A DNA stretch of 64,000 nucleotides from Bacteroidota bacterium (GTDB taxonomy: Bacteria; Bacteroidota; Bacteroidia; AKYH767-A; OLB10): the NCBI GenBank assembly GCA_016721435.1, contig JADKIC010000003.1, forward strand, positions 1 through 64,000, given 5' to 3'. Both the position numbers and the translations under genes were made by a program. How positions within the stretch are numbered: the stretch's first letter is position 1; the number at the start of each line of letters is the position of its first letter. Shown in pieces: positions 1 to 9,176 of this stretch. Below the pieces are notes generated by a model. The model was not told where the DNA came from, made no database searches, and saw only the letters and a list, made by a program, of their open reading frames with translations.

Positions 1-2515
1 ATCTCCGGCTGCGACACCATGTGGCAAGGGCTCATCGTAGATTATATCGGCACAGTGATTTTAGAAGACCTCAACAGCATTCAGGATGCCCATGAAGCGA
101 TTAATCTGGGGCCCAAAGGAAATCTGCTGATGAACAATTCTGAGATCATCAACTCGGTAACCGGTATAAAAGTTCCACCCACCTATCCCTCATTATTTGG
201 AGGGACAGTTGATCTCAGACAAGCTCGTTTTGGAATGTATGCATCTTCATTCCTTCCGGATTATCATGGACAACCAATGCACGATAGTGTCCTTCCCTAT
301 GCAGGAGTGGATGTCAGTGATGCTGTGTTAAGTATTGGTGATGATAGTTATGGCACAAACACTTTTCACAATATGAATATTGGTGTGAGGGGATTCAGAA
401 GTGATTTGAATGTGTACAACTGTACATTTGACAGTATACGGGCCATTTATTTCTACAATTCCAAAGGAAATGCTAGTGCTGTGGTGATTATCGGAGATAC
501 AGCCAATAATGTGGCTTCCAGCCTACGTGTGCATCCCATCGATCCTTCTTTGAAAAACATGGATTATTGTCAAACAGGTGTGTATTCTTTCTATTCGAAT
601 TTAGCAGTTTATGGATGTTTTATGGATCATATGTTCGATGGGGTAACCGTATATAATTGTAAGGACAATCTCGTAACAGGGGTGAATGGAAATGAAATTA
701 ATGCCCGAAAATACGGTATCTTTCTTTTTGATAATTATGGAGGATCCTATCAAAATTTTGAATCAAATCGAATAACCATTGATGGTGAAAAAAGTGGTGT
801 AGGAATATTGGCTCAGGAGCTGAAAACGGCAAGCAGTTTTAATTGCACCATTGTTTCAAACCAAATAGATGTCAATGGAAAGGCCGGTATTGAAATGATC
901 AATCTGGACAAGTCAACAGTTTCCTACAATAGATAAATTATTTCCCGGAACAATTTCTACAGCTCCCACTTCCAACGGTATATTAGTGGAAGCTGGTCAA
1001 AACAATACCGTGAGTTGTAATGATGTGTTGGGATTTGGCGAAGATGACACCCTTCGAAACGGTTATAAAGTGTCACAATCCTTAGGGAATAAGTTATTAT
1101 GTAATTCATCCGATAGTATCGGCTATGCTTATCTTTTTGAAGGCGCCGGATGTACAGGCACCCTCTTTAAAGGGAACTATATTGGGAAAAGTTATTCGGG
1201 ATTATATTTGAATAGCGCAGCTATTATTGGACAGCAACCAATCCAACAACTTCCGCTTTTAGCTTATCATGGAAATGTTTGGGTCGATTCAGCAAGATAT
1301 TCAAGTGGGTTATGGCGCTGTGAATATGAATGATTCCACCAATGAACAATTTATATTTTCTTATTCACACTAATCAAAATGTATCTAGGTCACAATCCGG
1401 TAATTCCGGATAGTGCCGGTGAAGGTCCATTTTATGTTAATGATCAGGGATGGTTTGATCCTCAAAATTCAGGAAGCCATTTCGATTGCACCCATGCCGG
1501 AACTTGTCAAACATCAATTTAGATGGAGGCGGGGATGAAGAGTTTCGCATGATGGTGGTTGAGGATAGTTCGGTAACGAGTAATTTTATTGAAGAATCAA
1601 AATTCCTTTCTCAGCAACAGGTGTATAAAGAATTAGTACATGATAGTATACTTAGAATTTCTAATGAACTGTACAATGATTTTGTGACTGATAAATCCAC
1701 CTCATCCATTGGACAACTACATGAGGTAGCATTAAGATTTATAGAAACCAATTTGATAGATTCCGCTCTTAATATTGCAATCGTTAATGCACGTGAAGCA
1801 TTACAATCTAAAACGGACAGCCTGTTTAATATAAATCATCTTATTGTATCAGATACTACTTCTTACCTGATTTATCAAAAGGAAAATCTATTGGAAAAAA
1901 TAAAGGATGATAAAATTGTAATTTCAGATTTGGTATTTCAGTTAAAAGCACAATCGGATGCAGTAATATCGTCTGTTTCAGCTCTGAATGGCAGTATTTC
2001 TGCTTCAGGTATTCCTGATGGCAATGAAAAATTCATTAATGAAATGTATTTTAGATATCGGAAAGAAGGAATAAATGTAATAACACAAGAATATTCAAAT
2101 ATTCTTCCCGTAGCCATCCAGTGTCCTTCATCGGGTGGTCCTGTTGTATACAAAGCGAGGATTTTAATTTCATTGGTGAATGACAGCATAGAATATAATG
2201 ATGGCGAGGTATGTAGATTACTTGGAATTTATAGGATGCAGAATGTAAAAAATGATATTTATATAAATGAATTAAAGATTATACCCAATCCCCACAAATG
2301 GTTATGCTCAATTGGTATTCTCCGGATTAATCGGAAATGATTTCACTGTAGAAATTATTGATGTTTTAGGCCGGATTGTCTTGAGTAAAAGCATTGGAAA
2401 TGTAACGAATACCTGCCAACTACAATTGTCGGGATTCGAAAATGGATTGTATTCTATCAAGTTAAGTGACAGATCCGGTAATCATTTAACTGAAAAATTA
2501 ATTATCAATAAATGA
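1..2515 (+). CDS. Right-handed beta-helix surface protein with T9SS sorting domain (5' partial, frameshifted)
   Basis: This is the 3' part of a large secreted protein; its start lies before the window. Frame 1 is open from base 1 (ISGCDTMWQG...) and shows the short Asn/Gly-rich beta-strand repeats of a right-handed parallel beta-helix (PbH1 type) up to about 930. The chain then continues in other frames, with breaks near 930, 1310, 1365 and 1503. A Cys-containing module (QCPSSGGP...ARIL...YNDG.VC, about 2110-2230) follows. The last break is at CCCC 2291-2294: removing one C restores IPNPTNGYAQLVFSG, the start of a type A T9SS C-terminal domain that ends ...KLIINK. Such proteins are exported by Sec and anchored to the cell surface by the type IX system; the ligand or role is unknown. 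The stop overlaps the next start (ATGA). Five breaks in 1.6 kb could be sequencing errors or genuine decay. Confidence 0.75.
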
Positions 2516-3995
2516 AAAAAATATATTTTTATTGATTAATATTTCCCCTGCGTTTTCGTTGGCACAGGGATTTTATAACCATCATTGGCTGTTGGGTAGT
2601 TATAATTTCTTACAGGACCCAAAGGGAAGAATTGTGTTTGACGCTAATTCGTACACACACATTCCTGAATTTAGAAAAATGTCATTTAAAGGCACAGAAG
2701 CTACTATCTGCAATTCACAGGGTGATTTTTTAATGAGCAGCAATGGGGTTTGGATTGCCAATGCCAATAATGATACCATGCTGAATGGTTCAGGACTTAA
2801 TCCGAACGGAATAACCTCTAGTTGGGCTTTTGGATTGCCTGCAGTATACAATAATGTATTTTTAAATTTCCCAAACGATACCACTCAATTTGCTTTGTTT
2901 CATCATACTTTTATTCAATTAGGCGCTAACTATTATGTGACTGAATTGTATTCTTCAAGTATAGATATGCAATTAGATAGTGGGCTTGGAGGTGTAACGT
3001 ATAAAAATAATATTATAATTCAAGATACTTTAGCAGGAGGTATAGCAGCTTGTAAACACGCTAATGGCAGAGATTGGTGGGTGGTAATGATAAAAGAAAA
3101 TAGTGATTTAGTTTACAAAATACTTTTTACCCCTCAGGGAATAGCAAGCATAACAACGCAAAACTTAGTAATTGATCCCGCTATATTCGTTGATCCACAA
3201 ATAACATTTTCTCAAGATGGAACTCAATTTGCCTGTCAAAAAACAGATGGTGGTGTTGTTAAGAACATTTTGTAGTTTTTAGATTTTGATCGATGCACTG
3301 GTGATTTTTCTAATCCTCGTGTTTTTGATCTTTCAGGAGCAATTGGTTGGGGACTAGCTTTTTCTCCCTCTGGAAAGTATGTATACGCTTGTAGTAGTTC
3401 TAATATATTTCAGATCAATATAGACAGCCTCACGGTTGACACGGTCGCCTCTTACGACGGCTTTATCTCACCTCCTAATTTAACCTGCTGTGCCACAACT
3501 TTCTGGAACATGTACCTTGCCGCAAACGGAAAAATATATATCACCAGTGGTAGTGGAGTTCAGCATTTACACGAAATGAACTATCCCGACAGTGCTGGTC
3601 TTGCCTGTGATGTTCAACAGCATGCTATTAATCTAGGGTATGCCCAATTACGAGCTGTCCCTAACCATCCCAATTATAACCTTGGTCGGGTGGCTGGTAG
3701 TGTTTGTGATACATTGAGTATTGGGATAGGCGAGCAAGGGCATGATTTCAGGTTTGGGATTTCGCCAAACCCTACTTATAATGGTAGTATAAAATTAGTG
3801 TATTTGCTCCCTCAAAACCAACCCGGCCTGTTTGAAGTATATGATATAACAGGGCAGTTGGTGTATAAAATTGAACTGCCACCCTGGAGTACCTTGCAAT
3901 TTGTTCAATTACCGATGTTAAGTAATGGAGTTTACACTTGTGTTATTAAAAGTGGGTTTGAGAGAGTTGGGAGGAAGTTGGTGGTGATGCGATGA
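2512..3995 (+). CDS. T9SS-sorted propeller-like secreted protein, copy 1 (frameshift and in-frame stop)
   Basis: Unrecognised secreted protein of about 494 residues, a close paralogue of the gene at 4417. The ATG overlaps the previous stop (ATGA). One A must be added to the A7 run at 2515-2521 to give a signal peptide, MKKNIFLLINISPAFSLAQ, followed by GFYNHHWLLG. The body has WD/kelch-like strands (GTEATICNSQGDFLMSSNG, LAFSPSGKYVYACSSS). An in-frame TAG at 3273-3275 interrupts it; the same frame continues directly to a type A T9SS C-terminal domain (FGISPNPTYNGSIKLVY ... GRKLVVMR). The intact paralogue reads through the equivalent position, so the stop is either an error or a real nonsense mutation. 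The fold is inferred; no enzymatic motif is visible. Confidence 0.72.
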
Positions 3996-4420
3996 GAAAG
4001 GAAATTCAATTGCAAAATTATGTACAATGCCCTTCCTCAGGTGGCCCGTCAGTACATTGGGCAAGAATACTTGTATCACTGTTGAATGACACAATTGTGT
4101 ATAATGATGGAGACGTATGTGCTACGATGGGCATATTCAAACAGGTTAAAACTAATAATGGAGAATCTGCCACTAATTTGATTTGTTTTCCCAACCCTTC
4201 TTCAACTTCAATACAACTTCTATTTAACGGACTTAACGGCTTGGAGTATACTTTGGAAATACACGATCGTTCGGGTAAGTTGGTCTTATCGAAAAAGTTT
4301 AATTCAGCTTCGGGTATGTATTACTTGAATACATCCTCACTTTCTAATGGATTATTCCATGTTTTAGTTAGAGACCATAAGGGCAAAATTGCTAAATCAA
4401 AGTTTATTGTGTCGAAATGA
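3992..4420 (+). pseudogene. C-terminal remnant of a second beta-helix/T9SS giant
   Basis: A 142-residue open frame that corresponds only to the last part of the large protein ending at 2515: MRKEIQLQNYVQCPSSGGP, then ARILVSLLNDTIVYNDGDVC, then a T9SS type A domain (ICFPNPSSTSIQL ... KSKFIVSK). It has no signal peptide, so the product could not be exported by Sec and the T9SS signal would be useless. The ATG at 3992 overlaps the upstream stop and the end overlaps the downstream ATG at 4417, so it may persist as a translational bridge between the two propeller-like genes. It is probably a truncated duplicate; a functional small cytoplasmic protein is unlikely. Confidence 0.65.
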
Positions 4421-5913
4421 GAAAAATCCTGAACATATCTTTTTTTGTAATTCTAATCAGCAATCAAATTCTTGCGCAGGGGTTTTATAACCATGTGTGG
4501 TTAACAGGAAATAATCCATTTGCTGGTTTTCCTAATGGTAGGATTGTATTTGATTCAACTTCCTACATGCATACTCCTGAAATGCGAAAAATGTCATTTT
4601 GGGGGACAGAAGCCACCATCTGCGATGCGCAAGGCAATTTTTTAATGAGCAGTAACGGGATTTGGATTGCAAATGCCAACAATGATACGATGTTGAATGG
4701 GTCAGGACTTAATCCAAATGGAATAACATCTAATTGGGCTTTTGGGTTGCCAATGACTAGTAATAATGTTCTAATCCCCTTTCCAGATGATACGACTAAA
4801 TTTGTTTTATTCCATCACACGGCTACAGCTAATGGTCCTTCATTTACTGCAAATGAGTTATATTATTCTGTAATAAACATAGCTCTTGATAATGGTCTTG
4901 GTGGTATAGTGCAAAAAAACGTAATTGCATTAAATGATACGATGTCTTGGGGTATTGGTTGTTGTAAACATGCTAACGGTCGTGATTGGTGGATTTTTAT
5001 GATAAAGCACAATAGTAGTATTGTTAATGTTTTATTATTCACTCCTACGGGAATAGCAACTATAACTCAACAGCAATTAAATGTTCCCATTGCATGGTTT
5101 AGTTCTTCACAAATCGGAATTTCGAATGATGGAGATAAATTATCATATGTTGTTTATGAACAAAACACACTTAATAGTTCTGTAATTATTGCTGATTTTG
5201 ACCGATGTTCAGGGATCTTGTCGAACGACACTTCAATTCTTATAACACAAAATCAATACCTTTGGGGTCTTACTTTTAGTCCTTCCGATGATTTTATTTA
5301 CACGTGTAGTAGTTCAAATATATTTCAAATAGACACTGACAGCCTTACGGTAGACACAGTAGCAAGCTACGACGGCTTCATCTCCCCTCCTGGACAAACC
5401 TGTTGTGCCACATCATTCTTTAATATGTACCTAGCCGCTAACGCAAAAATATACATCACCAGCGGTAGTTCAGTTCAGCATCTTCATGAAATGAATTACC
5501 CGGATAGTGCAGGGATTGCCTGTGATGTACAACAGCATGCCATTGATTTAGGAAGTTACCTTCATTTACGCGCAGTCCCCAACCACCCCAACTACAACCT
5601 TGGCCCGGTGGTGGGGAGTGTTTGCGATACTTTGAGCATAGGGATAGCTGAGCAAGGGCATGATTTCAGGTTTGGCATTTCGCCCAACCCTACTAATGAC
5701 GGTAACATAAAATTAGTGTATTTGCTCCCTCAAAATAACCCTGGTGTATTTGAAGTTTATGACCTAACCGGACGGATGGTTTATAAAATGGATTTACCCC
5801 CCTGGAGTACCTTGCAGTTTATTCAATTACCGATGTTAAGTAATGGCGTATATACTTGTGTTATTAAAAGTGGGTTTGAGAGAGTGGGGAAAAAATTGGT
5901 GGTGATGCGATGA
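4417..5913 (+). CDS. T9SS-sorted propeller-like secreted protein, copy 2 (intact)
   Basis: Intact 498-residue secreted protein. The N-terminus MRKILNISFFVILISNQILAQ is a signal peptide, followed by GFYNHVWLTG. Repeated beta-strand units with SSNGIWIANANNDT, LTFSPSDDFIYTCSSS and MYLAANAKIYITSGSS suggest a beta-propeller of WD/kelch type. A type A T9SS sorting domain occupies about the last 80 residues (FGISPNPTNDGNIKLVY ... GKKLVVMR). The start overlaps the preceding stop by ATGA, so translation is probably coupled. It is the best guide for the original reading frame of copy 1. Cell-surface location is inferred from the sorting domain; function is not recognisable. Confidence 0.8.
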   Translation: MRKILNISFFVILISNQILAQGFYNHVWLTGNNPFAGFPNGRIVFDSTSYMHTPEMRKMSFWGTEATICDAQGNFLMSSNGIWIANANNDTMLNGSGLNPNGITSNWAFGLPMTSNNVLIPFPDDTTKFVLFHHTATANGPSFTANELYYSVINIALDNGLGGIVQKNVIALNDTMSWGIGCCKHANGRDWWIFMIKHNSSIVNVLLFTPTGIATITQQQLNVPIAWFSSSQIGISNDGDKLSYVVYEQNTLNSSVIIADFDRCSGILSNDTSILITQNQYLWGLTFSPSDDFIYTCSSSNIFQIDTDSLTVDTVASYDGFISPPGQTCCATSFFNMYLAANAKIYITSGSSVQHLHEMNYPDSAGIACDVQQHAIDLGSYLHLRAVPNHPNYNLGPVVGSVCDTLSIGIAEQGHDFRFGISPNPTNDGNIKLVYLLPQNNPGVFEVYDLTGRMVYKMDLPPWSTLQFIQLPMLSNGVYTCVIKSGFERVGKKLVVMR

Positions 5914-5980
5914 TTAGTTAATATAAATATATCAATATTGCATTTAATGGATATTTTTTGAAGTTTTAAATAATACTACC

Positions 5981-5988
5981 TAATTTTG
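5981..5988 (+). promoter_or_regulatory. Bacteroidota -7 box TAATTTTG, 5 nt before ATG
   Basis: Perfect match to TAnnTTTG. A TTTG ends at 5960, 20 bases upstream, and fits a -33 element. Transcription would begin at or within a base or two of the ATG at 5994, predicting a leaderless mRNA. Confidence 0.6.
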
Positions 5989-5993
5989 TTAAG

Positions 5994-6818
5994 ATGAAAC
6001 TGTCAGAATGTAAATTGTATTTATTGAAGAAAGGTTTGTTGGGGTGGGTTTTATACTTGAGTTCAATGAGTGCTTTTGCTCAAGTCGAAACCCCCGTCAA
6101 CCCTGTCGGTGCTCCAACAACAGTGGTGTCGCCAACGGCTGATTTTGCTACTGCCCTGTCTATAAAATACAATATCCTGGATCCTGTATCGGGGCTGCAT
6201 GGCATCTATATTCAACCGGAATTTTCTCCCAACGCATCTGTTGAGTTTGGGATTGGTGTGACCCGAAAAAATCTCCTGTTTTCTGGTGCAACAGATGGGG
6301 ATAATAATGGCTTCTTCTCCGGCTCCTTTAACTCGCCTTATTGGGAAAAACCGAATCAAAGCGATATTGAAGACTTCTTCTATGACTATGATAACCGCAA
6401 AGCGAAAAGTGGCTGGTATTTTAGTGTGATGCCTCGCCTGGCATTCTCCTCTATGGTTTCGGCTCAGGCTCCGTTCATCGGATTAAAATTTGAATACCGT
6501 AAGTATAACTGGAGAGCCGATGCATTATTACCTTCAAGCGAATTGGAGTATTCCGGAAAATCAGAATTGAAAGAGCAAGAGAGACAGTTGAATTTCCTGT
6601 TTGTTTATGGAGGCAGATTTTCAGGTGGAGGATTTATACTCGAATGGTACGGTGGAGTGGGAACCCGCCATTTTACCCTTACCAAACGGGATAACGGAGT
6701 GGAGTATAACGGTTCTCCCGCCGTGGCTACACATGGATCAGTACTGTCTGATTATAAGAAAACATCAGCCATGTTTGAAGTGGGAATCAATATCGGCTAT
6801 CGAATGGGTGGACAATAG
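5994..6818 (+). CDS. Outer-membrane beta-barrel-like protein, unknown function
   Basis: Protein of 274 residues. The N-terminus has a hydrophobic signal segment ending SSMSAFAQ (about residues 15-30), followed by a Pro/Thr/Val-rich linker. The rest alternates polar and hydrophobic residues (IYIQPEFSPNASVEFGIGV, FIGLKFEYRKYN, FILEWYGGVGTRHFTLT) and ends MFEVGINIGYRMGGQ, as expected for strands of a small outer-membrane barrel. No specific family is recognised. It stands alone, with its own promoter just upstream and a hairpin across its stop codon, and is convergent with the next gene 16 bases away. PorT-like or generic porin-fold families are possible alternatives. Confidence 0.65.
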   Translation: MKLSECKLYLLKKGLLGWVLYLSSMSAFAQVETPVNPVGAPTTVVSPTADFATALSIKYNILDPVSGLHGIYIQPEFSPNASVEFGIGVTRKNLLFSGATDGDNNGFFSGSFNSPYWEKPNQSDIEDFFYDYDNRKAKSGWYFSVMPRLAFSSMVSAQAPFIGLKFEYRKYNWRADALLPSSELEYSGKSELKEQERQLNFLFVYGGRFSGGGFILEWYGGVGTRHFTLTKRDNGVEYNGSPAVATHGSVLSDYKKTSAMFEVGINIGYRMGGQ

Positions 6819-6831
6819 TGAAACACTATTG
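6813..6831. terminator. Hairpin between convergent genes
   Basis: CAATAGTG, loop AAA, CACTATTG: a perfect 8-bp stem with a 3-nt loop lying across the stop codon at 6816-6818 and in the 16-base gap to the convergent gene. There is no T-tract on either side, so it may act as a weak bidirectional terminator or an mRNA 3' stabiliser. Confidence 0.4.
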
Positions 6832-6834
6832 TTG

Positions 6835-7746
6835 CTAGATCACCTGCTTTTTGCTGAGCTGCTCCTCTACAATCTTTAATTCTTCTTCCAGTGTATGTGG
6901 ATGAAAGTTTAATGCTCTTGTAGCCTTGTCAATGATAAATCCGGTTTTCAACGGGCGTAAAGCCGGTTGTTTCAATGAGTCTGTTGTGATCGGGTGAATG
7001 TATTTTTTATCCAGCCCAAAGTAATCAGCAATTTTATAGGCGATGTCAAGAATGGATAAAACCTCTTTTCCCGAAACATGAAAAAGTCCCTCTGCCGTTG
7101 TCGTCGCAGCGGTTATACAGGCATCGGCAAGATCTTCCGCTAAGGTTGGTCCGCGGAATTGATCATTGATGACATTGATGTCAGTACCCGCCTCCAGGGA
7201 TTTTTTTGTCCAGAGCACTATATTGGAGCGTTGAGTATCATCCGTCACTCCATAAATGATCATCGTGCGCAGTATGGTCCATGGAAGGCCGCTGTCCATG
7301 ACGAGTTGCTCAGCATCAGCTTTGGATTGTGCATAAACACTTAATGGTCCGATGGGGTCGGTTTCACGATAGGGTCCGGAAGCTCCGTCAAAAACGAAAT
7401 CGGTACTGATGTATATGAAATGAGAATTATGCTTTTTCGCTGCAAGTAGTAAATAGTTGACGGTATCCACATTGTTCATCCTGCAACCCGGGGGATCCAA
7501 TTCGCAGGCGTCTACATTGGTCATGGCGGCAGTATGGATGATGCAATGCGGTTGATGGGAATGGATAATTTCCTCTACCCGCTGTGGGTTGTTTAAATCA
7601 ATACTTTCATAAATATATCCTTCCTTCGAATGAATACGGTTTTCACCCCGCGCACACGCAATGAGCGTAATGTCTTTGCGATGCATTAATGCATACACCA
7701 GTTTTTGTCCGAGTAAGCCGTTAGATCCTGTAACGAGAATTTTCAT
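6835..7746 (-). CDS. SDR-family sugar-nucleotide reductase (RfbD-like)
   Basis: Cytoplasmic NAD(P)-dependent oxidoreductase of 303 residues, of the extended SDR family close to dTDP-4-dehydrorhamnose reductase (RmlD/RfbD). The Rossmann motif TGSNGLLGQ is at residues 7-15; AAMTNVDACE and YISTDFVFDG are typical of the RmlD superfamily; the catalytic pair is in YAQSKADAE (Tyr-x-x-x-Lys); RTMIIYG follows. Length matches the family. No other rhamnose genes are nearby, so the exact substrate (dTDP-sugar or another 4-keto sugar) cannot be fixed. It lies 53 bases downstream of the potassium-channel gene on the same strand and may be co-transcribed with it. Confidence 0.8.
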   Translation of the reverse strand: MKILVTGSNGLLGQKLVYALMHRKDITLIACARGENRIHSKEGYIYESIDLNNPQRVEEIIHSHQPHCIIHTAAMTNVDACELDPPGCRMNNVDTVNYLLLAAKKHNSHFIYISTDFVFDGASGPYRETDPIGPLSVYAQSKADAEQLVMDSGLPWTILRTMIIYGVTDDTQRSNIVLWTKKSLEAGTDINVINDQFRGPTLAEDLADACITAATTTAEGLFHVSGKEVLSILDIAYKIADYFGLDKKYIHPITTDSLKQPALRPLKTGFIIDKATRALNFHPHTLEEELKIVEEQLSKKQVI

Positions 7747-7799
7747 GAATACTGTTTAGTGCTTTGGAGGATGAAATGCATAAAGAAACATAGGTTGAC

Positions 7800-8843
7800 T
7801 TATGCTAAAACTTGCAGCAAGGTTTCAATTTGCTCTACACTCCCTAATACGAAAAATTTCGAATCGGGTTGCATCAATGTATCCGGTCCGGGATTGATGA
7901 TGTATTCTCCGGAAGCATTTTTGTAACCGATGATGCTGGCACCTGTCTTGTTCCTGATATTTAATTCGCCTAATGATTTACCTTTTAATTCCTGCTTGAG
8001 TTTGTTGCATTGAATTTCTTCCAGCCGGATATTTATTCTACCCGTAATATGATCTATGAGTTCAAGTACATCGGGCCGTGTGACCAATGCCGCCATATGC
8101 GTTCCTCCGATTTTATCCGGCATGATGACATTGTTGGCACCGGCCCTTCGCAGTTTTCTTTCAGAAGTATCTTCCGATGCACGACTGATAATTTTTAATT
8201 CAGGATTTAGTTCCCGTGCCGTCAAAACGACAAAGACATTGGAAGAATCTACCGGCAAGGTGGTGATCAATGCAGTGGCCTTTTCGATGCCGGCTTCCTG
8301 AAGAATTTCATCCCGCGTAGCATCGCCTTCAATGAAAAGATAATTGGCTTGTTCGCGGAGATCATGTAATGCTTTTTCGCCATTCTCTATTACAACAAAA
8401 GTCTGATTGTGGGCCAATAACTGATCACAGGCTTGCTTGCCATTTCTTCCAAACCCGCAAACAATAACATGGTTTTCGATTTTACTAATCATTTTCAAGA
8501 CTTTTTTATATTTGAAATAGCGTTGTAATTCCCCTTCCATGATATAGGAGGTGATCAGGGAGATGGCATAAGCAAAGGTTCCGATACTGATGATGATTAA
8601 TCCGACAACAAACCATCGTCCTGCATCTGAAAGCGTATGTACAACACCTAATCCTACAGTAGATAAAATGATGATGGTAGTGTAAATCGATTCGCTCAGA
8701 CTATACCCCTCTATGAGCATAAATCCGGCAATGCCAATAATCATGATTCCGGCTACCATTGCAGTGGCAATCTGTAGTTTCCGGATAAAATGAAAATGCT
8801 TTTTATGCATGTGGCGAAGATAGTAGTATTCGCCAACAGACAT
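7800..8843 (-). CDS. Two-TM potassium channel with RCK/TrkA domains, atypical filter
   Basis: Inner-membrane ion channel of 347 residues in the MthK/Kch layout. TM1 is at about residues 24-45, the pore helix and filter at 50-66, TM2 at 77-101, an RCK/TrkA-N Rossmann domain from about 123 (VIVCGFGRNG) and a TrkA-C domain at about 265-345. The selectivity filter reads TVGLG (residues 62-66) in place of TVGYG; GFG variants are known in bacterial channels, while Leu at this position is unusual. The RCK domain carries an acidic motif IEGDATRDE consistent with nucleotide or ion gating. K+ selectivity is inferred from the family. Confidence 0.85.
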   Translation of the reverse strand: MSVGEYYYLRHMHKKHFHFIRKLQIATAMVAGIMIIGIAGFMLIEGYSLSESIYTTIIILSTVGLGVVHTLSDAGRWFVVGLIIISIGTFAYAISLITSYIMEGELQRYFKYKKVLKMISKIENHVIVCGFGRNGKQACDQLLAHNQTFVVIENGEKALHDLREQANYLFIEGDATRDEILQEAGIEKATALITTLPVDSSNVFVVLTARELNPELKIISRASEDTSERKLRRAGANNVIMPDKIGGTHMAALVTRPDVLELIDHITGRINIRLEEIQCNKLKQELKGKSLGELNIRNKTGASIIGYKNASGEYIINPGPDTLMQPDSKFFVLGSVEQIETLLQVLA

Positions 8844-8942
8844 TTATGATTTTTGTCGCGGGTCTTCCAAAATAATGGTGGATAGAGGCTTGAAAAAAAG
8901 GATCTGGCTTCAGGGCAACAGGGTCATTACAACATTTTTTAC

Positions 8943-9176
8943 TTATAAATCCCAAACACTGCCGCGCCGTTGAACCTGCATCATGTTTCGCAATTTCTTC
9001 ACAAAAGCCATGATCATGTAAATGATAATAGGGGAACCCACGGTCAGGAACGAAGCGTAGATAAAAAACATCCGGATGGCCGCTGATTTGATGCGTAGCT
9101 TCTCTCCCCACCAATCACATACCCCGAACGCTTGTCGCTCGAACCAGGATTTAATAGTATTTATAATGTTTTGCAT
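8943..9176 (-). CDS. PspC-domain membrane protein
   Basis: Small protein of 77 residues taken from the ATG at 9176 (MQNIINTIKSWFERQAFGVC). It has the PspC signature: an amphipathic N-terminal helix, an RIKSAAIRMFF segment, and one long hydrophobic segment (FIYASFLTVGSPIIIYMIMAFV, two short passes or one hairpin). PspC proteins sense or regulate envelope stress. The start overlaps the end of the DUF2851 gene by 16 bases, so the two are probably one transcript with coupled translation. Confidence 0.75.
   Translation of the reverse strand: MQNIINTIKSWFERQAFGVCDWWGEKLRIKSAAIRMFFIYASFLTVGSPIIIYMIMAFVKKLRNMMQVQRRGSVWDL

Larger units (their letters stand above)
2110..5913 (+). repeat. Tandem duplication of a two-gene segment
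   Basis: The 3' end of the beta-helix gene plus the whole following gene (about 2110-3995) recurs at about 4020-5913. The protein blocks QCPSSGGP, ARIL.SL.ND, YNDG.VC, the NANNDTMLNGSGLNPNGITS core and the C-terminal domains are shared, and the DNA is also still strongly similar (for example around 2735-2840 and 4655-4755). The second unit lacks everything upstream of the QCPSSGGP module. The arrangement points to unequal crossing-over or a replication-slippage duplication followed by loss of the 5' part of the large gene. Confidence 0.8.

Noticed and set aside
3260..3290. TAG at 3273 as a recoded codon
   Set aside because: No other in-frame TAG is read through in the window, and nearby indels suggest errors; the paralogue has no equivalent stop.
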